Positions 44,191-53,675 are shown, numbered from the stretch's first letter. The stretch: 64,000 bases of DNA from UBA6623 sp965238125 (GCA_965238125.1 OZ250179.1:2480001-2544000); one strand, 5' to 3'. Numbers and translations are program-made. Notes: a model not told the origin generated them from the letters alone.

Positions 44191-45120
44191 CTACCGCCTA
44201 ACACGGGCTTCATGCCCGTCCACAGTCAAAGTTTCGCCGGACAGCGCCTCGCTTCGCAACAAGGCGAAGCCCAGCACTCTTTCCATTGTTGGCGAAAATA
44301 CGGGACTGGTCAATCGTCCAACTTTCTTTTCGCCGAAGAAAATCGGAGAATCCGGGGGCGGAGGTTCCTTGGAATCCACCTCTAATCTCTCCAACCTTCG
44401 ACGCAGATTGCCGCGTGAACGCACCCGTTCCACGATTTCCTGACCAAGATAACAGCCCTTGGTGAAGGAAACCGCATCGAGACGGTCGGCCTGTTGCGGA
44501 ATGGTTTTGTCGGGATAGTCTACACCTTCGAGCGGGATCCCGTTCTCGACGCGAACCGTTTGCCAGGCTTGCTCGTCGGCGGGGACGGCGCCTGCGGCTT
44601 CCAAGCGCCGGATCCATGAGTCCTTTTCTTCGGGCGGCAAGAAAAACCACAAACCGGGCCCGCCCGTTAGGGAACTGCGCGCGATTCCGACAGCCCCGTG
44701 AGTCACATGCCGCAGGATGCCGGACGGAGGCAGCACCCCCTCGGTTACCCCGGCGGCGACCTCTTCGGCACGCGGGCCCTCGACGGCGATCGCCGCCACC
44801 GAAGAACCCACATCCTCGAGAGATACGTCATCCATCACGATGAACTTGTTGAGATGCAGCGGCAGCGTCTCACGCCGACGGCAGTCACAATCGAGCAGCA
44901 GATGGTCCTCTCCGACGAAAACGCGGACGTCGGCTTGGATGTGACCTTGGCCGTTCAAGAATAAGGTTTGAATTCCTTCCCCGGGGGATAGGTTTTCGAT
45001 GTCGTTTGTCGACATCGCGTGCACGAAATGGAGGCGATCCTCTCCGCCGGCCTTGATCCTCCCGCGATCGGAAATGTCGATCCAAGCCGCTGATTCATGC
45101 AACGCGTGGTAGCTCGTCAT
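44191..45120 (-). CDS. ygfZ: YgfZ/GcvT-like folate-binding protein
   Basis: Iron-sulfur cluster assembly/repair factor of the YgfZ (IBA57) family, 309 residues, related to GcvT. The diagnostic motif is FTKGCYLGQEIVERVRSRG, with the conserved Cys; also LFLNGQGHIQADVRVF and the N-terminal DISDRGRIKAGGEDRLHF. It binds tetrahydrofolate and supports maturation of Fe-S proteins such as MiaB. It lies 14 bases after the CopD-like gene and before the PP2C gene, all on one strand. Confidence 0.9.
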   Translation of the reverse strand: MTSYHALHESAAWIDISDRGRIKAGGEDRLHFVHAMSTNDIENLSPGEGIQTLFLNGQGHIQADVRVFVGEDHLLLDCDCRRRETLPLHLNKFIVMDDVSLEDVGSSVAAIAVEGPRAEEVAAGVTEGVLPPSGILRHVTHGAVGIARSSLTGGPGLWFFLPPEEKDSWIRRLEAAGAVPADEQAWQTVRVENGIPLEGVDYPDKTIPQQADRLDAVSFTKGCYLGQEIVERVRSRGNLRRRLERLEVDSKEPPPPDSPIFFGEKKVGRLTSPVFSPTMERVLGFALLRSEALSGETLTVDGHEARVRR

Positions 45121-45134
45121 GAACAGATCCGATT

Positions 45135-45563
45135 TCAGCCGTGGAGCGTTCGCAAATACGCCCCTAAGGCCAAGACGACCAGCCCGGAAATCGTCCCGCC
45201 CAACAACAGCCGCGAACGTTTCGCATCGCGCGCCGCATCCCCGCTCGGCGGGACGGACGCGATGTAGAGCATGCCGAGAACGTGCCCGGCGATCAAGAAC
45301 TTAATCCCAAAGGCCATGTGATAGCCGGGCGCCAGGTCGCCTTCCAGAACACGGAGCAGATTGTAGACGCCGGAGGCGATCATCACAACGATCGTCGTCA
45401 GGGCAATCGGACGCAGGCGCTTGGCAATCTGTTCGGCAAGCAGCGCGCGTTGCTCGGCCGCCAAGCTTTCCATCGCCGGTATCAGCACAAAACGCGCGTA
45501 GATCAGGCCGCCCACGGCGACGACGGCGGCGCTGATGTGGAGCCAGCGGGAAAGGATATCCAT
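45135..45563 (-). CDS. CopD-like integral membrane protein
   Basis: A 142-residue protein with four membrane helices. The N-terminal WLHISAAVVAVGGLIYARFV with a His in the first helix and the later HVLGMLYIA resemble the CopD/YnfA-like and DUF2269-type small membrane proteins. Function is unproven; a copper or heme role would be guesswork. ATG 45563 (MDILSRWLH) was preferred over 45632. It is the first gene of the minus-strand group with ygfZ, PP2C and glnE, and is divergent from the MBL hydrolase. Confidence 0.65.
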   Translation of the reverse strand: MDILSRWLHISAAVVAVGGLIYARFVLIPAMESLAAEQRALLAEQIAKRLRPIALTTIVVMIASGVYNLLRVLEGDLAPGYHMAFGIKFLIAGHVLGMLYIASVPPSGDAARDAKRSRLLLGGTISGLVVLALGAYLRTLHG

Positions 45564-45647
45564 GATGACAACTTTCTTGTTCGACCCAAGCGGGGCAGCG
45601 GAAAAGTCCGCGAGCGCCGAGTCGCAACCCATGTAAATGTGAAGTTG

Positions 45648-45661
45648 ATATTATACCCGCA
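45648..45661 (+). promoter_or_regulatory. -10-like element directly before the MBL gene
   Basis: ATATTATAC at 45648-45656 lies six bases from ATG 45662, and no Shine-Dalgarno precedes that ATG. The arrangement would give a leaderless transcript. No good -35 was seen. Confidence 0.35.
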
Positions 45662-46294
<633 letters not shown>

Positions 46295-46313
46295 GCGTGG
46301 GAATTGGTTTCGT

Positions 46314-49235
46314 TCAGTCCCGCTTCCCCTCGCGGTCGCGGAACTCTTCGGCCCAGTTTTGGACGACGCGGATCATCGGCTTTGCGCCGGGCGCGTCTTC
46401 GACCGGCGTGGGGATGATGAAGCGCTGCCCGTCGGCCGAGATGTCGTACTGGGGATAATACGGATTGGACAGGTTCGGGTGTTCGAACAAGGGCGTTCGC
46501 GAGCGCGCTGAAAACGTCGCGCTCGTATCGACCGATACGGCTGTCAGCGTGGTTCCCTCGACGTAGAAGAGCTCACGGCCGTCCGGGCTCCAGCGTGGCT
46601 CCCAACCGCCGTTGTTCGACACGGTTGTCCGTCGGCCGCCCTTGGGGAAGGGCTGTACGTAGATCTCATCCCGGCCGGATTCGTTCGAGGCGTAGGCAAC
46701 AAAACGGCCGTCGGGGGAGAGGCTCGGCGAGCGCTCCCGGAAGGCGGTCTGCAAAAAGAGATGCGGTTCCCAGCCGCCTTCCTGGCTGCGTTCGAGGTAC
46801 CAAAGGTCGGCGCTATTTTCCGGGTCTATCACCACGTAGAGGATATACTTCCCGTCCCGCGACCAATCGGAAACCCGTTCAGTCGCCGGCGTGTCCAGCA
46901 ACGCCCGCGCCTCGCCGCTTCCATCGGCCCGCCGTAAGAGGATGTCCTGGTTACCGCCGGAAAACACAATTTCCTCTCCATTCGGCGACCAGATCGGCCG
47001 AAAGTCCAGATCCGAATCGGTCGTCACACGGGTCTTGACGCCAAGCTCGATGTCGTGGACCCAGATGTCCCGGTTGCCGTTCTCTTCCGCGGAAAAAGCG
47101 ACGCGACGCTCGTCCGGCGACAGCGAAAGGTCGAGGGTACGCGTCTGTCCTCGGCCGACGTCTTCCATGCGAGTTCCGCGTCGATCGAACCAAGTGGGTC
47201 GGTCAACTCCCCGGCCGGTGCCGTCGAAGTAAACCAGGGTCCCGTCCGCGCCTGCGGTGGGCGAGCGGGCCGCTTGGACAAAGGGGAAGGGCTCACCGGT
47301 TGCCGTGAGCGTCTCGAGCGAGAAAGGCAGGGCCCACAGGTCTTGAGTGCCGGGAGCTAACTGGTAAACAATATGACCGGCCGAATAGAACGGCTGGTGT
47401 CCCGGTCCCAGCGTCTCTCGCCGACCGCTCTCGAGATCCTGGAGCATCATGGTCGTTCCACTCGCAGAGCCGAATGTGAAAACCAACACGCGGGGCCCCG
47501 CCTCGCCCGGCAAGAAATAGGGCGAAACGAGAGCCCCCGTCGGTCCTTCCGAGGTCGATTCCGCCACTTCACGAGAAATCAGCAGTTCCGGATCCCCGCC
47601 CCGGGCGGGAACTTGGTACAACACATACGGCGGACCGCTGCCGAACACGATCAATTCGCCGTCCGGGCTCCAGGAACCGCCATAGAAAATCCCGCCCGGC
47701 AACTCGCAAAGCCGAACGGACAGCCCGCCCTGCACCGACACCTTCTTGAGTTCGTTGCCCGCGGCAAATCCGATGAAGTCGCTGCCTGGCGACCAGAAGG
47801 GCGACCATGCCCCCTCGGCGCCCTCGATCTCTCGCGGCTGCTGTTGATCGAGATCTTGGATCCACAATCGCAGGCTGCCGACGCCGCCGGCCGCGATGTG
47901 CTTCCCGTTAGGCGAGATGGCCGCGGGTAGCCCGAAAAAAAGGCCCGGAGAGAGATCTTCCGGCGGCGCATAGGCGAAGCGACGCAATGGCGGCGGCTCG
48001 GCCGGCCCCGGCCCCGCAAGCCACATGGCGATGATCACCGCGAAAGCAGCCGCCAACAGCGCCGCTGTCGCAAAGAAGCCCGTTTTGTGCAAGCGCTGCT
48101 GCTTTTCAGCCGCCCGCGCCGCCGACTCCGGGACGACGTTGATCGTCACCGAGCGCTTGAGTTGCGTGTCCTCGGCGCGATAGACGACTCTGTCTCCGCC
48201 GTAATCGAGGTCTTCGATGACGTGATATTTCACCAGCGGGTGGTCCGGCTCGGCGGTGGTTTCGACCTGCGTACCGGGGGCGGGGACTTCGGCCGGCGGC
48301 GAGGGCGGGTTGCCGGGCAGGCCTGGAGACCTGCCCCACTGGGCGGCCCCTGTTCCCATCTCGCTCGGCAGCGGCGGTCGGTCGCCTCGCGCCACCGTCG
48401 AGCGGCCCGCTTCGAGCTTCTTGCGCAACGTGCTCACGTCGAGGATCAGCGCCGAGGCCTCGGGATAGCGCTCCTCGCGCTTCTTCGCCAGGCACTTGTC
48501 GACGATCCACTCGAGCTCCATCGGAACGCCCGTGCGCAGACCCGTCAGCGGCTCGGGAGCCTCGTGGAGAATCGAATACTGCACGGCCTGGTTGTAGTCG
48601 CCGCGAAACGGCAACTGTCCCGAGATCATCTCGTACATCACGCAGCCCAGCGCCCATAGATCGGTGCGCTGGTCGGTGCCGACGCCCTCGGTCTGCTCGG
48701 GCGACATATAGGCCATCGTGCCCAGAGTCGTGTCGAGGTCGGTGAGCCGCGAGCGCTCGGCGAGTTGCGCGAGGCCGAAGTCCATGATCTTGATCAGCCG
48801 CTCGGAGCCCTGGTCGAGAATCATGACGTTCGCGGGCTTGATGTCGCGGTGGTAGATGCTCTTGTGATGGGCGGCTTCGAGGCCGCGCGCGATTTGGGTC
48901 GCGATGTCGAGCAAGTCGTCGAGCGGCACCGGGCCGGCGGCGATCTTCTTGTCGAGGGTTTCACCTTCCAAGTACGCCATCGCGATGAAGGTGTGATCGT
49001 CGACTTCGTCGATCTCGTGAACGGTGCAGATGTTGGGATGGTCGAGCGCGGCGGCGGCCTTGGCCTCGCGAATGAAGCGCTTGCCGGCCTCTTTGTTCGC
49101 CATGAGATGCGCGGCGAGGAATTTGAGCGCGACGGTGCGCTCGAGCTTGGTGTCCTCGGCTTTGTAGACGACACCCATCCCGCCTTCGCCGAGTTGCGCG
49201 GTGATTTTGTAGTGCGAGATGGTTTTCCCGATCAT
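46314..49235 (-). CDS. Ser/Thr protein kinase with degenerate second N-lobe and TolB-like propeller
   Basis: Transmembrane sensor kinase of 973 residues. The kinase domain (1-280) has the glycine loop QLGEGGMGVVYK, Lys38 in ALKFL, HRDIKPAN (129-136), DFG (152-154) and SPEQ. A linker contains a copy of the GGGCAGGTCT palindrome (residues about 298-308, QWGRSPGLPG). Residues 336-368 (YHVIEDLDYGGDRVVYRAED) resemble a second kinase N-lobe that has lost its glycine loop and Lys. One TM (386-408) leads to a periplasmic beta-propeller (SPNGKHIAAGG, SPDERRVAFSAEENGNRDIW, LSPDGRFVAYASNESGRDEI). Kinase-propeller fusions are typical of acidobacteria. Target unknown. Confidence 0.9.
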   Translation of the reverse strand: MIGKTISHYKITAQLGEGGMGVVYKAEDTKLERTVALKFLAAHLMANKEAGKRFIREAKAAAALDHPNICTVHEIDEVDDHTFIAMAYLEGETLDKKIAAGPVPLDDLLDIATQIARGLEAAHHKSIYHRDIKPANVMILDQGSERLIKIMDFGLAQLAERSRLTDLDTTLGTMAYMSPEQTEGVGTDQRTDLWALGCVMYEMISGQLPFRGDYNQAVQYSILHEAPEPLTGLRTGVPMELEWIVDKCLAKKREERYPEASALILDVSTLRKKLEAGRSTVARGDRPPLPSEMGTGAAQWGRSPGLPGNPPSPPAEVPAPGTQVETTAEPDHPLVKYHVIEDLDYGGDRVVYRAEDTQLKRSVTINVVPESAARAAEKQQRLHKTGFFATAALLAAAFAVIIAMWLAGPGPAEPPPLRRFAYAPPEDLSPGLFFGLPAAISPNGKHIAAGGVGSLRLWIQDLDQQQPREIEGAEGAWSPFWSPGSDFIGFAAGNELKKVSVQGGLSVRLCELPGGIFYGGSWSPDGELIVFGSGPPYVLYQVPARGGDPELLISREVAESTSEGPTGALVSPYFLPGEAGPRVLVFTFGSASGTTMMLQDLESGRRETLGPGHQPFYSAGHIVYQLAPGTQDLWALPFSLETLTATGEPFPFVQAARSPTAGADGTLVYFDGTGRGVDRPTWFDRRGTRMEDVGRGQTRTLDLSLSPDERRVAFSAEENGNRDIWVHDIELGVKTRVTTDSDLDFRPIWSPNGEEIVFSGGNQDILLRRADGSGEARALLDTPATERVSDWSRDGKYILYVVIDPENSADLWYLERSQEGGWEPHLFLQTAFRERSPSLSPDGRFVAYASNESGRDEIYVQPFPKGGRRTTVSNNGGWEPRWSPDGRELFYVEGTTLTAVSVDTSATFSARSRTPLFEHPNLSNPYYPQYDISADGQRFIIPTPVEDAPGAKPMIRVVQNWAEEFRDREGKRD
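48315..48341. repeat. GGGCAGGTCT palindrome inside the kinase gene
   Basis: Reads GGGCAGGCCTGG AGACCTGCCCC with ACTG on the plus strand, that is the same repeat as the intergenic copies, in the antisense direction. It keeps the reading frame and encodes part of the linker between the kinase and the second N-lobe. Confidence 0.85.
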
Positions 49236-49300
49236 AGGGATCCTACCGCGGCCGTAAAGGCTTGTCCAATTCTAACGCGAAGAGCCAGTGCGAGGGGTAA

Positions 49301-50791
49301 TTGGGCAGTTGGGGGGTCGGGTTTGCCGCCGGCGGCGAGTTGAAGAAGGTCGCGGTGGCCGGCGGCATCCCGATCCGGCTATGCCCGCTTCCTTCCGCCA
49401 TCTTCGCGGGCGGGGCGTGGAGCGCCGACGGCCAATCGATTGCTTTCAGCTCCGGCAACTGGGACATCTACGAAGTGCCCGCCCGCGGGGGCGCGGCGAA
49501 TCTTGTGATCGCCAAGGAGCAACCCGACTCTACGGAGGGAGGCCCAACCGGGTTTTTGGCTCGACCGCATTTCTTGCCGGCCGAAGCAGGCCCTCGCGTG
49601 CTGGTTTATTCGTTCGGAAGGAACCCTGGAAGAACACTGATGGTCCAGGATCTTGATGGTGGACGGCGAGAGATTTTGGGGCCGGGCTCCCATCCGTTCT
49701 ACTCCTCGAGCGGACATCTGATTTATCAGTCGGATCTGGATACCGATGAGCTTTGGGTACTGCCTTTTTCGTTAAGCGGCTTGCGCGCTGTAGGAGAAGC
49801 GTTTCCGATTACGCAGAACGGCAGTGGGCCCACGGTGGCGGCCGATCAAACTTTGGTCTACCTCGACGGCACGGGGCGGCCGCACTTACAGCTCGTGTGG
49901 CTCGACCGCGCGGGGGAGAAGATCGGGGAGATCGGCTCGCCACAGTTTGGCAGCCGTTTCCCGGCATTATCACCGCACGATCAGCGCGTGGCGGTCTCGG
50001 CGCTGGAAGGTGGGAATCGGGATGTATGGATTTGGGAAGTCAGCCGTGGGGTGAGAAACCGCTTGACCTTTTCGGAGGCTTCTGATGGGGCCGCGGTCTG
50101 GTCCCCCACCGGCGCCGAGCTGGCGTTCATGTGCAACCGGACGGGCAGCTACAACATTTTCTTGCGGAAGGCCGATGGCAGCGACGAACCGAGACCCGTG
50201 GCGGCCGGTGCGCATAACGAGTTCGCCACCGACTGGTCCCAGGACGGCCGATATCTTGTTTACGAGGACCGCGATCCGGAGACCGGCTTTGACATCCGGT
50301 ATTTGGAACGCAAGGGAGATGGCGCCGACTGGGAGCAGCACTCGTATTTGCAAACCCCGTATCGCGAGATCAATGCAAACCTATCCCCCGATGGTCGGCT
50401 TGTGGTTTACCAGTCCAACGAGTCCGGTCGGGACGAAATCTACGTGAGGCCCTTTCCCGAAGGGGGCGGTCGAACGGCAGTTTCGACCAACGGAGGCACC
50501 CAGCCGCGCTGGAGTACGGACGGCAAGGAGATCTTCTACGTGGAGGGGTCTACCCTGGTGGCCGTTCAGGTATCGACCCGCCCTGACTTTTCGGTGGGTT
50601 CGGCGACCCGACTATTCGAGCACCGCGCTTTGACGCCGGTATCTGGGTGGCCCTTGGCCCGATACGACGTCTCGGCTGACGGCCGGCGGTTCATATTACC
50701 GGCGCTGGTCGGCGAGGAGGCCGAGCAGGAAGTCTCGATCCGGGTCGTCGAGAATTGGTACGAAGAGTTCCGCGGCCGCGAGCGGGATTGA
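49301..50791 (+). pseudogene. N-terminally truncated kinase-propeller paralog
   Basis: About 496 codons of propeller sequence homologous to the C-terminal half of the neighbouring kinase: GFAAGGELKKVAVAGGIPIR here against GFAAGNELKKVSVQGGLSVR there, and on to LSPDGRLVVYQSNESGRDEI and the same final WYEEFRGRERD. Resemblance begins at the position of kinase residue 489; kinase, linker and TM are absent, and no signal peptide is encoded. The only starts are TTG 49301 or internal codons without Shine-Dalgarno. It lies head-to-head with its paralog. A remnant of an inverted duplication is likely; a cytosolic propeller cannot be excluded. Confidence 0.7.
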
Positions 50792-50872
50792 GCCTATTTC
50801 AATTTTCCGAGGCCCTTCCAAACCGAGCCGCCCAAACCGAGCCGCTCGAGCGCGGCTTTGCGTGGTGGCGAC

Positions 50873-51006
50873 GTGGCGTGAGGCTCCAGCCTTGCCGCGC
50901 CCCGAGTCATCGGGGCGTGTCTGGATTGCCGGGGTGCGAGTTGTGGCGAAATCCGGGGATACGAACCGATGAATCGGGGCGCGACAAGCGTGGACGCTCA
51001 CGCCAC
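50873..51006. repeat. GGCGTGAG long-hairpin repeat, copy 2
   Basis: Left arm GTGGCGTGAGGCTCCAGCC through CCGCGCCCCGAGTCATCGG; the reverse-complemented right arm is GTGGCGTGAGCGTCCACGC through TCGCGCCCCGATTCATCGG. About 36 of 41 bases pair. It lies between the truncated propeller and the TRAP genes; no frame in 50792-51118 looks like protein. Confidence 0.85.
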
Positions 51007-51118
51007 ATCTGACTGACTTGATCCTTCGGGAACCTCCGCTGGTACAATGGCCTGCCGGAGGCGACGGCTCGCTGTCCGGGGGGGGCAAGAACTCTACGGA
51101 TTCGCTGTGCACTCGCTC

Positions 51119-51592
51119 ATGGGAATTGAACGCGGGTTGACGCGCACTCTCGAGGCGATCAACGCCGCTTTGCTTTTCTTGATGGCGGTGGTGGTGCTGA
51201 CGCTGGTGGTGCTGCGGTATGTCTTCGGCGCCGGGATTGTCGGGGCGAACGAAACGGTGACGATTCTGTTTGTCTACACCACGGCCCTGGGCGCGGGCGT
51301 GGCGATTGGCAAGCGGGAGCACATTGCGATTCCGTTCTTAGTGGACAAATTGGGTACGCGGGGACGGCGCGCGGCCGAGTTGACGGGCTTCTTGGCGGTG
51401 GGGCTGCTCAACGCGGTGATGCTCGTTTATAGTTTCCGGTGGATTGAGGTGACGGGCGGATATTTGATGCCGGCGACGGAGCTTCCGCGGGGCGCCTTGC
51501 AAGCGGCGATTCCGCTGGGTTGCGGTTTGGCCCTGGTTTATTGCGTGATCGGTGGGTTGCGGGTTTGGAGGGGAGGGGAGAAGGAGGGTTAG
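51119..51592 (+). CDS. dctQ: TRAP transporter small permease, DctQ type
   Basis: Small membrane subunit (157 residues, four helices) of a tripartite ATP-independent periplasmic transporter. Typical stretches: AINAALLFLMAVVVLTLVVL, ETVTILFVYTTALGAGVAIG, KREHIAIPFLVDKL, and LQAAIPLGCGLALVYCVIGG. It is followed by dctM on the same strand after a 203-base gap filled by an inverted repeat. No DctP solute-binding gene is visible in the window, so the substrate is unknown. ATG 51119 was chosen; GTG 51107 is possible. Confidence 0.88.
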   Translation: MGIERGLTRTLEAINAALLFLMAVVVLTLVVLRYVFGAGIVGANETVTILFVYTTALGAGVAIGKREHIAIPFLVDKLGTRGRRAAELTGFLAVGLLNAVMLVYSFRWIEVTGGYLMPATELPRGALQAAIPLGCGLALVYCVIGGLRVWRGGEKEG

Positions 51593-51618
51593 ACCGGCCT
51601 TTGGCGCGAGATTCACAA

Positions 51619-51779
51619 CGCCGATACACAGCCCAGAGCGCAAGCGACGGGCCAAGGGCGCAAGGGTTTTTCGAGTAGACGCCCGACTATGCCGAACCGC
51701 ACGCGTGACGCGAGTTTAGAGCGGGGTCGCGGTTGCTTGCGCTTGGCCCGTCGCTTGCGCTCGGGGCTCTGTATCGGCG
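51619..51779. repeat. Inverted repeat with GCAAGCGACGGGCC arms
   Basis: Left arm 51619-51665 (CGCCGATACACAGCCC, GAGCGCAAGCGACGGGCCAA) and right arm 51734-51779 in reverse complement. Arms are about 44 bases with few mismatches. A half copy lies at 61079-61113. It sits between dctQ and dctM. Confidence 0.8.
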
Positions 51780-51795
51780 TCGCGGCTTTTTTGCA

Positions 51796-53076
51796 ATGAC
51801 TTTGCTTTTGATTAGTCTGGTGATCCTGCTGTGCGCGGGGATTCCGGTTGCCTACTCGCTGGGTTTGGCGACGCTGGTCTTCTTTGTTGTTGTTGATCCC
51901 GATTTGATCATCGTGATGCCGCAGCGATTTCTGGCGGGGATGAATTCCTATGTGCTGATCTCGCTGCCGTTCTTCATCCTCATGGGGCTGGTGATGAACG
52001 CAAGCGGCATCACCGGGCGGTTGATTCAGTTCAGCTTGCTGTTCGTGGGCAAGCTGCGCGGGGGGCTGGGGCTGGTGAACGTTTTCGCCAGTATGCTGTT
52101 CGGGGGGATCTCGGGGTCGTCGGCGTCGGACACGGCTTCGATCGGGTCGGTGCTGATTCCGGAAATGAAGAAGCGGGGTTACCCGGCGCGCTTCGCGAGC
52201 GGCATCACGGTGGCGTCCTCGACGATGGGGATGATTATCCCGCCGAGCATCCCCATGATTCTCTATGCCGTGGTGGCACAGGAGTCCGTCGGGAAGCTGT
52301 TTCTGGGAGGCCTTGTTCCGGGCGTGATGGTTGGGGTGATGCAGTTGGCGGTGACGCTGGGGATCGCGCGGCGGCGGGGGTATCCGCGCGAAGACGTGAC
52401 GTTGACGCTCGGTTCGGCGTTGCGGGCGACGGTGCGGTCGTCGCCGGTGTTGGCGATGCCGATCTTCGTGGTGGGCTCGGTGGTGTTGGGCATTGCCACG
52501 GCGACCGAATCGGCGGCGCTGGGCGTCTTCTATGCGCTGCTGGTGGGGTTCTTCTTGTTGCGGGGATTGACGTCCAGGGCGGTTTCGGAGTGTTTGCGTT
52601 CGGCGGCGTTGACGAGCGCGAAGATTATGATCATCATCGCGCTGTCGCAGGTCTACATCTGGGTGCTGGCGCTGGAGCGCGTGCCCGAGGCGGTGGCGGC
52701 GTTTGTAGCGGGGCTCGATTTGTCGCCGCTCGCGACGTTGTTGGTGGTGGATTTGATCATCCTCGCGGCCGGGACGTTCATCGATGTGAGTCCGGCGATC
52801 TTGCTGCTGACGCCGGTCTTTCTACCCGCGCTGACGGAAATCGGCGTGTCGCCGGTGCATTTCGGCGTGGTCTTGGTTTCCGGGTTGGCGGTGGGGGCTT
52901 GTACGCCGCCGGTGGGCAACTGTTTGAATGTCTGCGCCGCGATTTCGAACTTGGGCATCGGGGCGATTTTCCGGGGGGCGATGCCGTTTCTGGCGGCGAA
53001 CGTGGCGACGTTGGTTTTGATTTCGGTATTTCCGGAGCTGGTTCTGTGGGTGCCCTCGGTTTGGATGCCGGAGTGA
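51796..53076 (+). CDS. dctM: TRAP transporter large permease, DctM type
   Basis: Large membrane subunit of 426 residues with about twelve helices. Family signatures: LISLPFFILMGLVMNASGIT, MLFGGISGSSASDTASIGSV, GYPARFASGITVASSTMGMI and IPPSIPMILYAV. The C-terminal GLAVGACTPPVGNCLNVCAA is the second conserved hairpin. It works with DctQ and a periplasmic DctP to import organic acids or related solutes by an ion gradient. ATG 51796 lies just after an inverted repeat, without a strong Shine-Dalgarno. Confidence 0.93.
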   Translation: MTLLLISLVILLCAGIPVAYSLGLATLVFFVVVDPDLIIVMPQRFLAGMNSYVLISLPFFILMGLVMNASGITGRLIQFSLLFVGKLRGGLGLVNVFASMLFGGISGSSASDTASIGSVLIPEMKKRGYPARFASGITVASSTMGMIIPPSIPMILYAVVAQESVGKLFLGGLVPGVMVGVMQLAVTLGIARRRGYPREDVTLTLGSALRATVRSSPVLAMPIFVVGSVVLGIATATESAALGVFYALLVGFFLLRGLTSRAVSECLRSAALTSAKIMIIIALSQVYIWVLALERVPEAVAAFVAGLDLSPLATLLVVDLIILAAGTFIDVSPAILLLTPVFLPALTEIGVSPVHFGVVLVSGLAVGACTPPVGNCLNVCAAISNLGIGAIFRGAMPFLAANVATLVLISVFPELVLWVPSVWMPE

Positions 53077-53189
53077 GGGGGGGCGGTGTGCTGGTGGATA
53101 TTTGTCAGGTATGCGGGTGGAATTGCCGATTGTCCTGATGACCGCCGGCTCCGAATTGCCGGACCATCTTGGGGTCAAGAGAGGTAATC

Positions 53190-53414
53190 GTGCAGTGCTT
53201 GATTTGTAAGAACGGGGAGACCGAAGCGGGGAAAACGACCGTTTTCATCCAGCGTGGGGACACGATCGTCATTTTCAAGGAAGTGCCGGCCGACATCTGC
53301 GACTGCTGTGGCGAATACTACCTTTCGGCGGAAATCACCGAGAAAGTCATGGAGCGGGCCGAGACCGCTGTTCGCAACGGCGCGGAAGTGGAGATTCAGC
53401 GCTTCGCGGCGTGA
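53190..53414 (+). CDS. YgiT-type zinc finger (MqsA-like) antitoxin domain protein
   Basis: A 74-residue protein with two CxxC pairs, MQCLICKNG and DICDCCGEYYLS, arranged as in the N-terminal zinc finger of MqsA/YgiT. The end EITEKVMERAETAVRNGAE is helical. The C-terminal HTH of full MqsA is missing, as in many stand-alone YgiT-type proteins that pair with DUF4258-like toxins. GTG 53190 has AGAGG nearby. The short upstream sequence 53105-53189 does not encode a recognisable toxin, so it appears orphan. Confidence 0.8.
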   Translation: MQCLICKNGETEAGKTTVFIQRGDTIVIFKEVPADICDCCGEYYLSAEITEKVMERAETAVRNGAEVEIQRFAA

Positions 53415-53477
53415 CCGGATGGGCGGGCCGGGAGGCTTCTATGAATCCGCGGGGATTCATAATACCGGCATGATGAT

Positions 53478-53615
53478 GGGTGTCGACGAAGTGAAGGGTC
53501 AGTTGGGAGTTTCCCGCCGTCCCTTCAGGGCTCGCGCGGGTGGGGGGGACAACCCAGGGTTTCGCCTTTTCGGCTCCACCCTGGGCTATATTCCCGCCGC
53601 CGCCTCGCGGCTCAA
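53478..53615. repeat. CCCTGGGCTA dispersed repeat
   Basis: TTTCCCGCCGTCCCTTCAGG, CGCCTTTTCGGCTCCACCC, TGGGCTATATTCCCGCCGCC and GCCTCGCGGCTC, as in 34601-34720. It lies between the zinc finger gene and the end of pnp. Confidence 0.8.
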
Positions 53616-53675
53616 GATGTTCGCGATCTTCCCGGACCTAGACGTAGTACATATTACGGTGGCGCCTAGTTCGAA

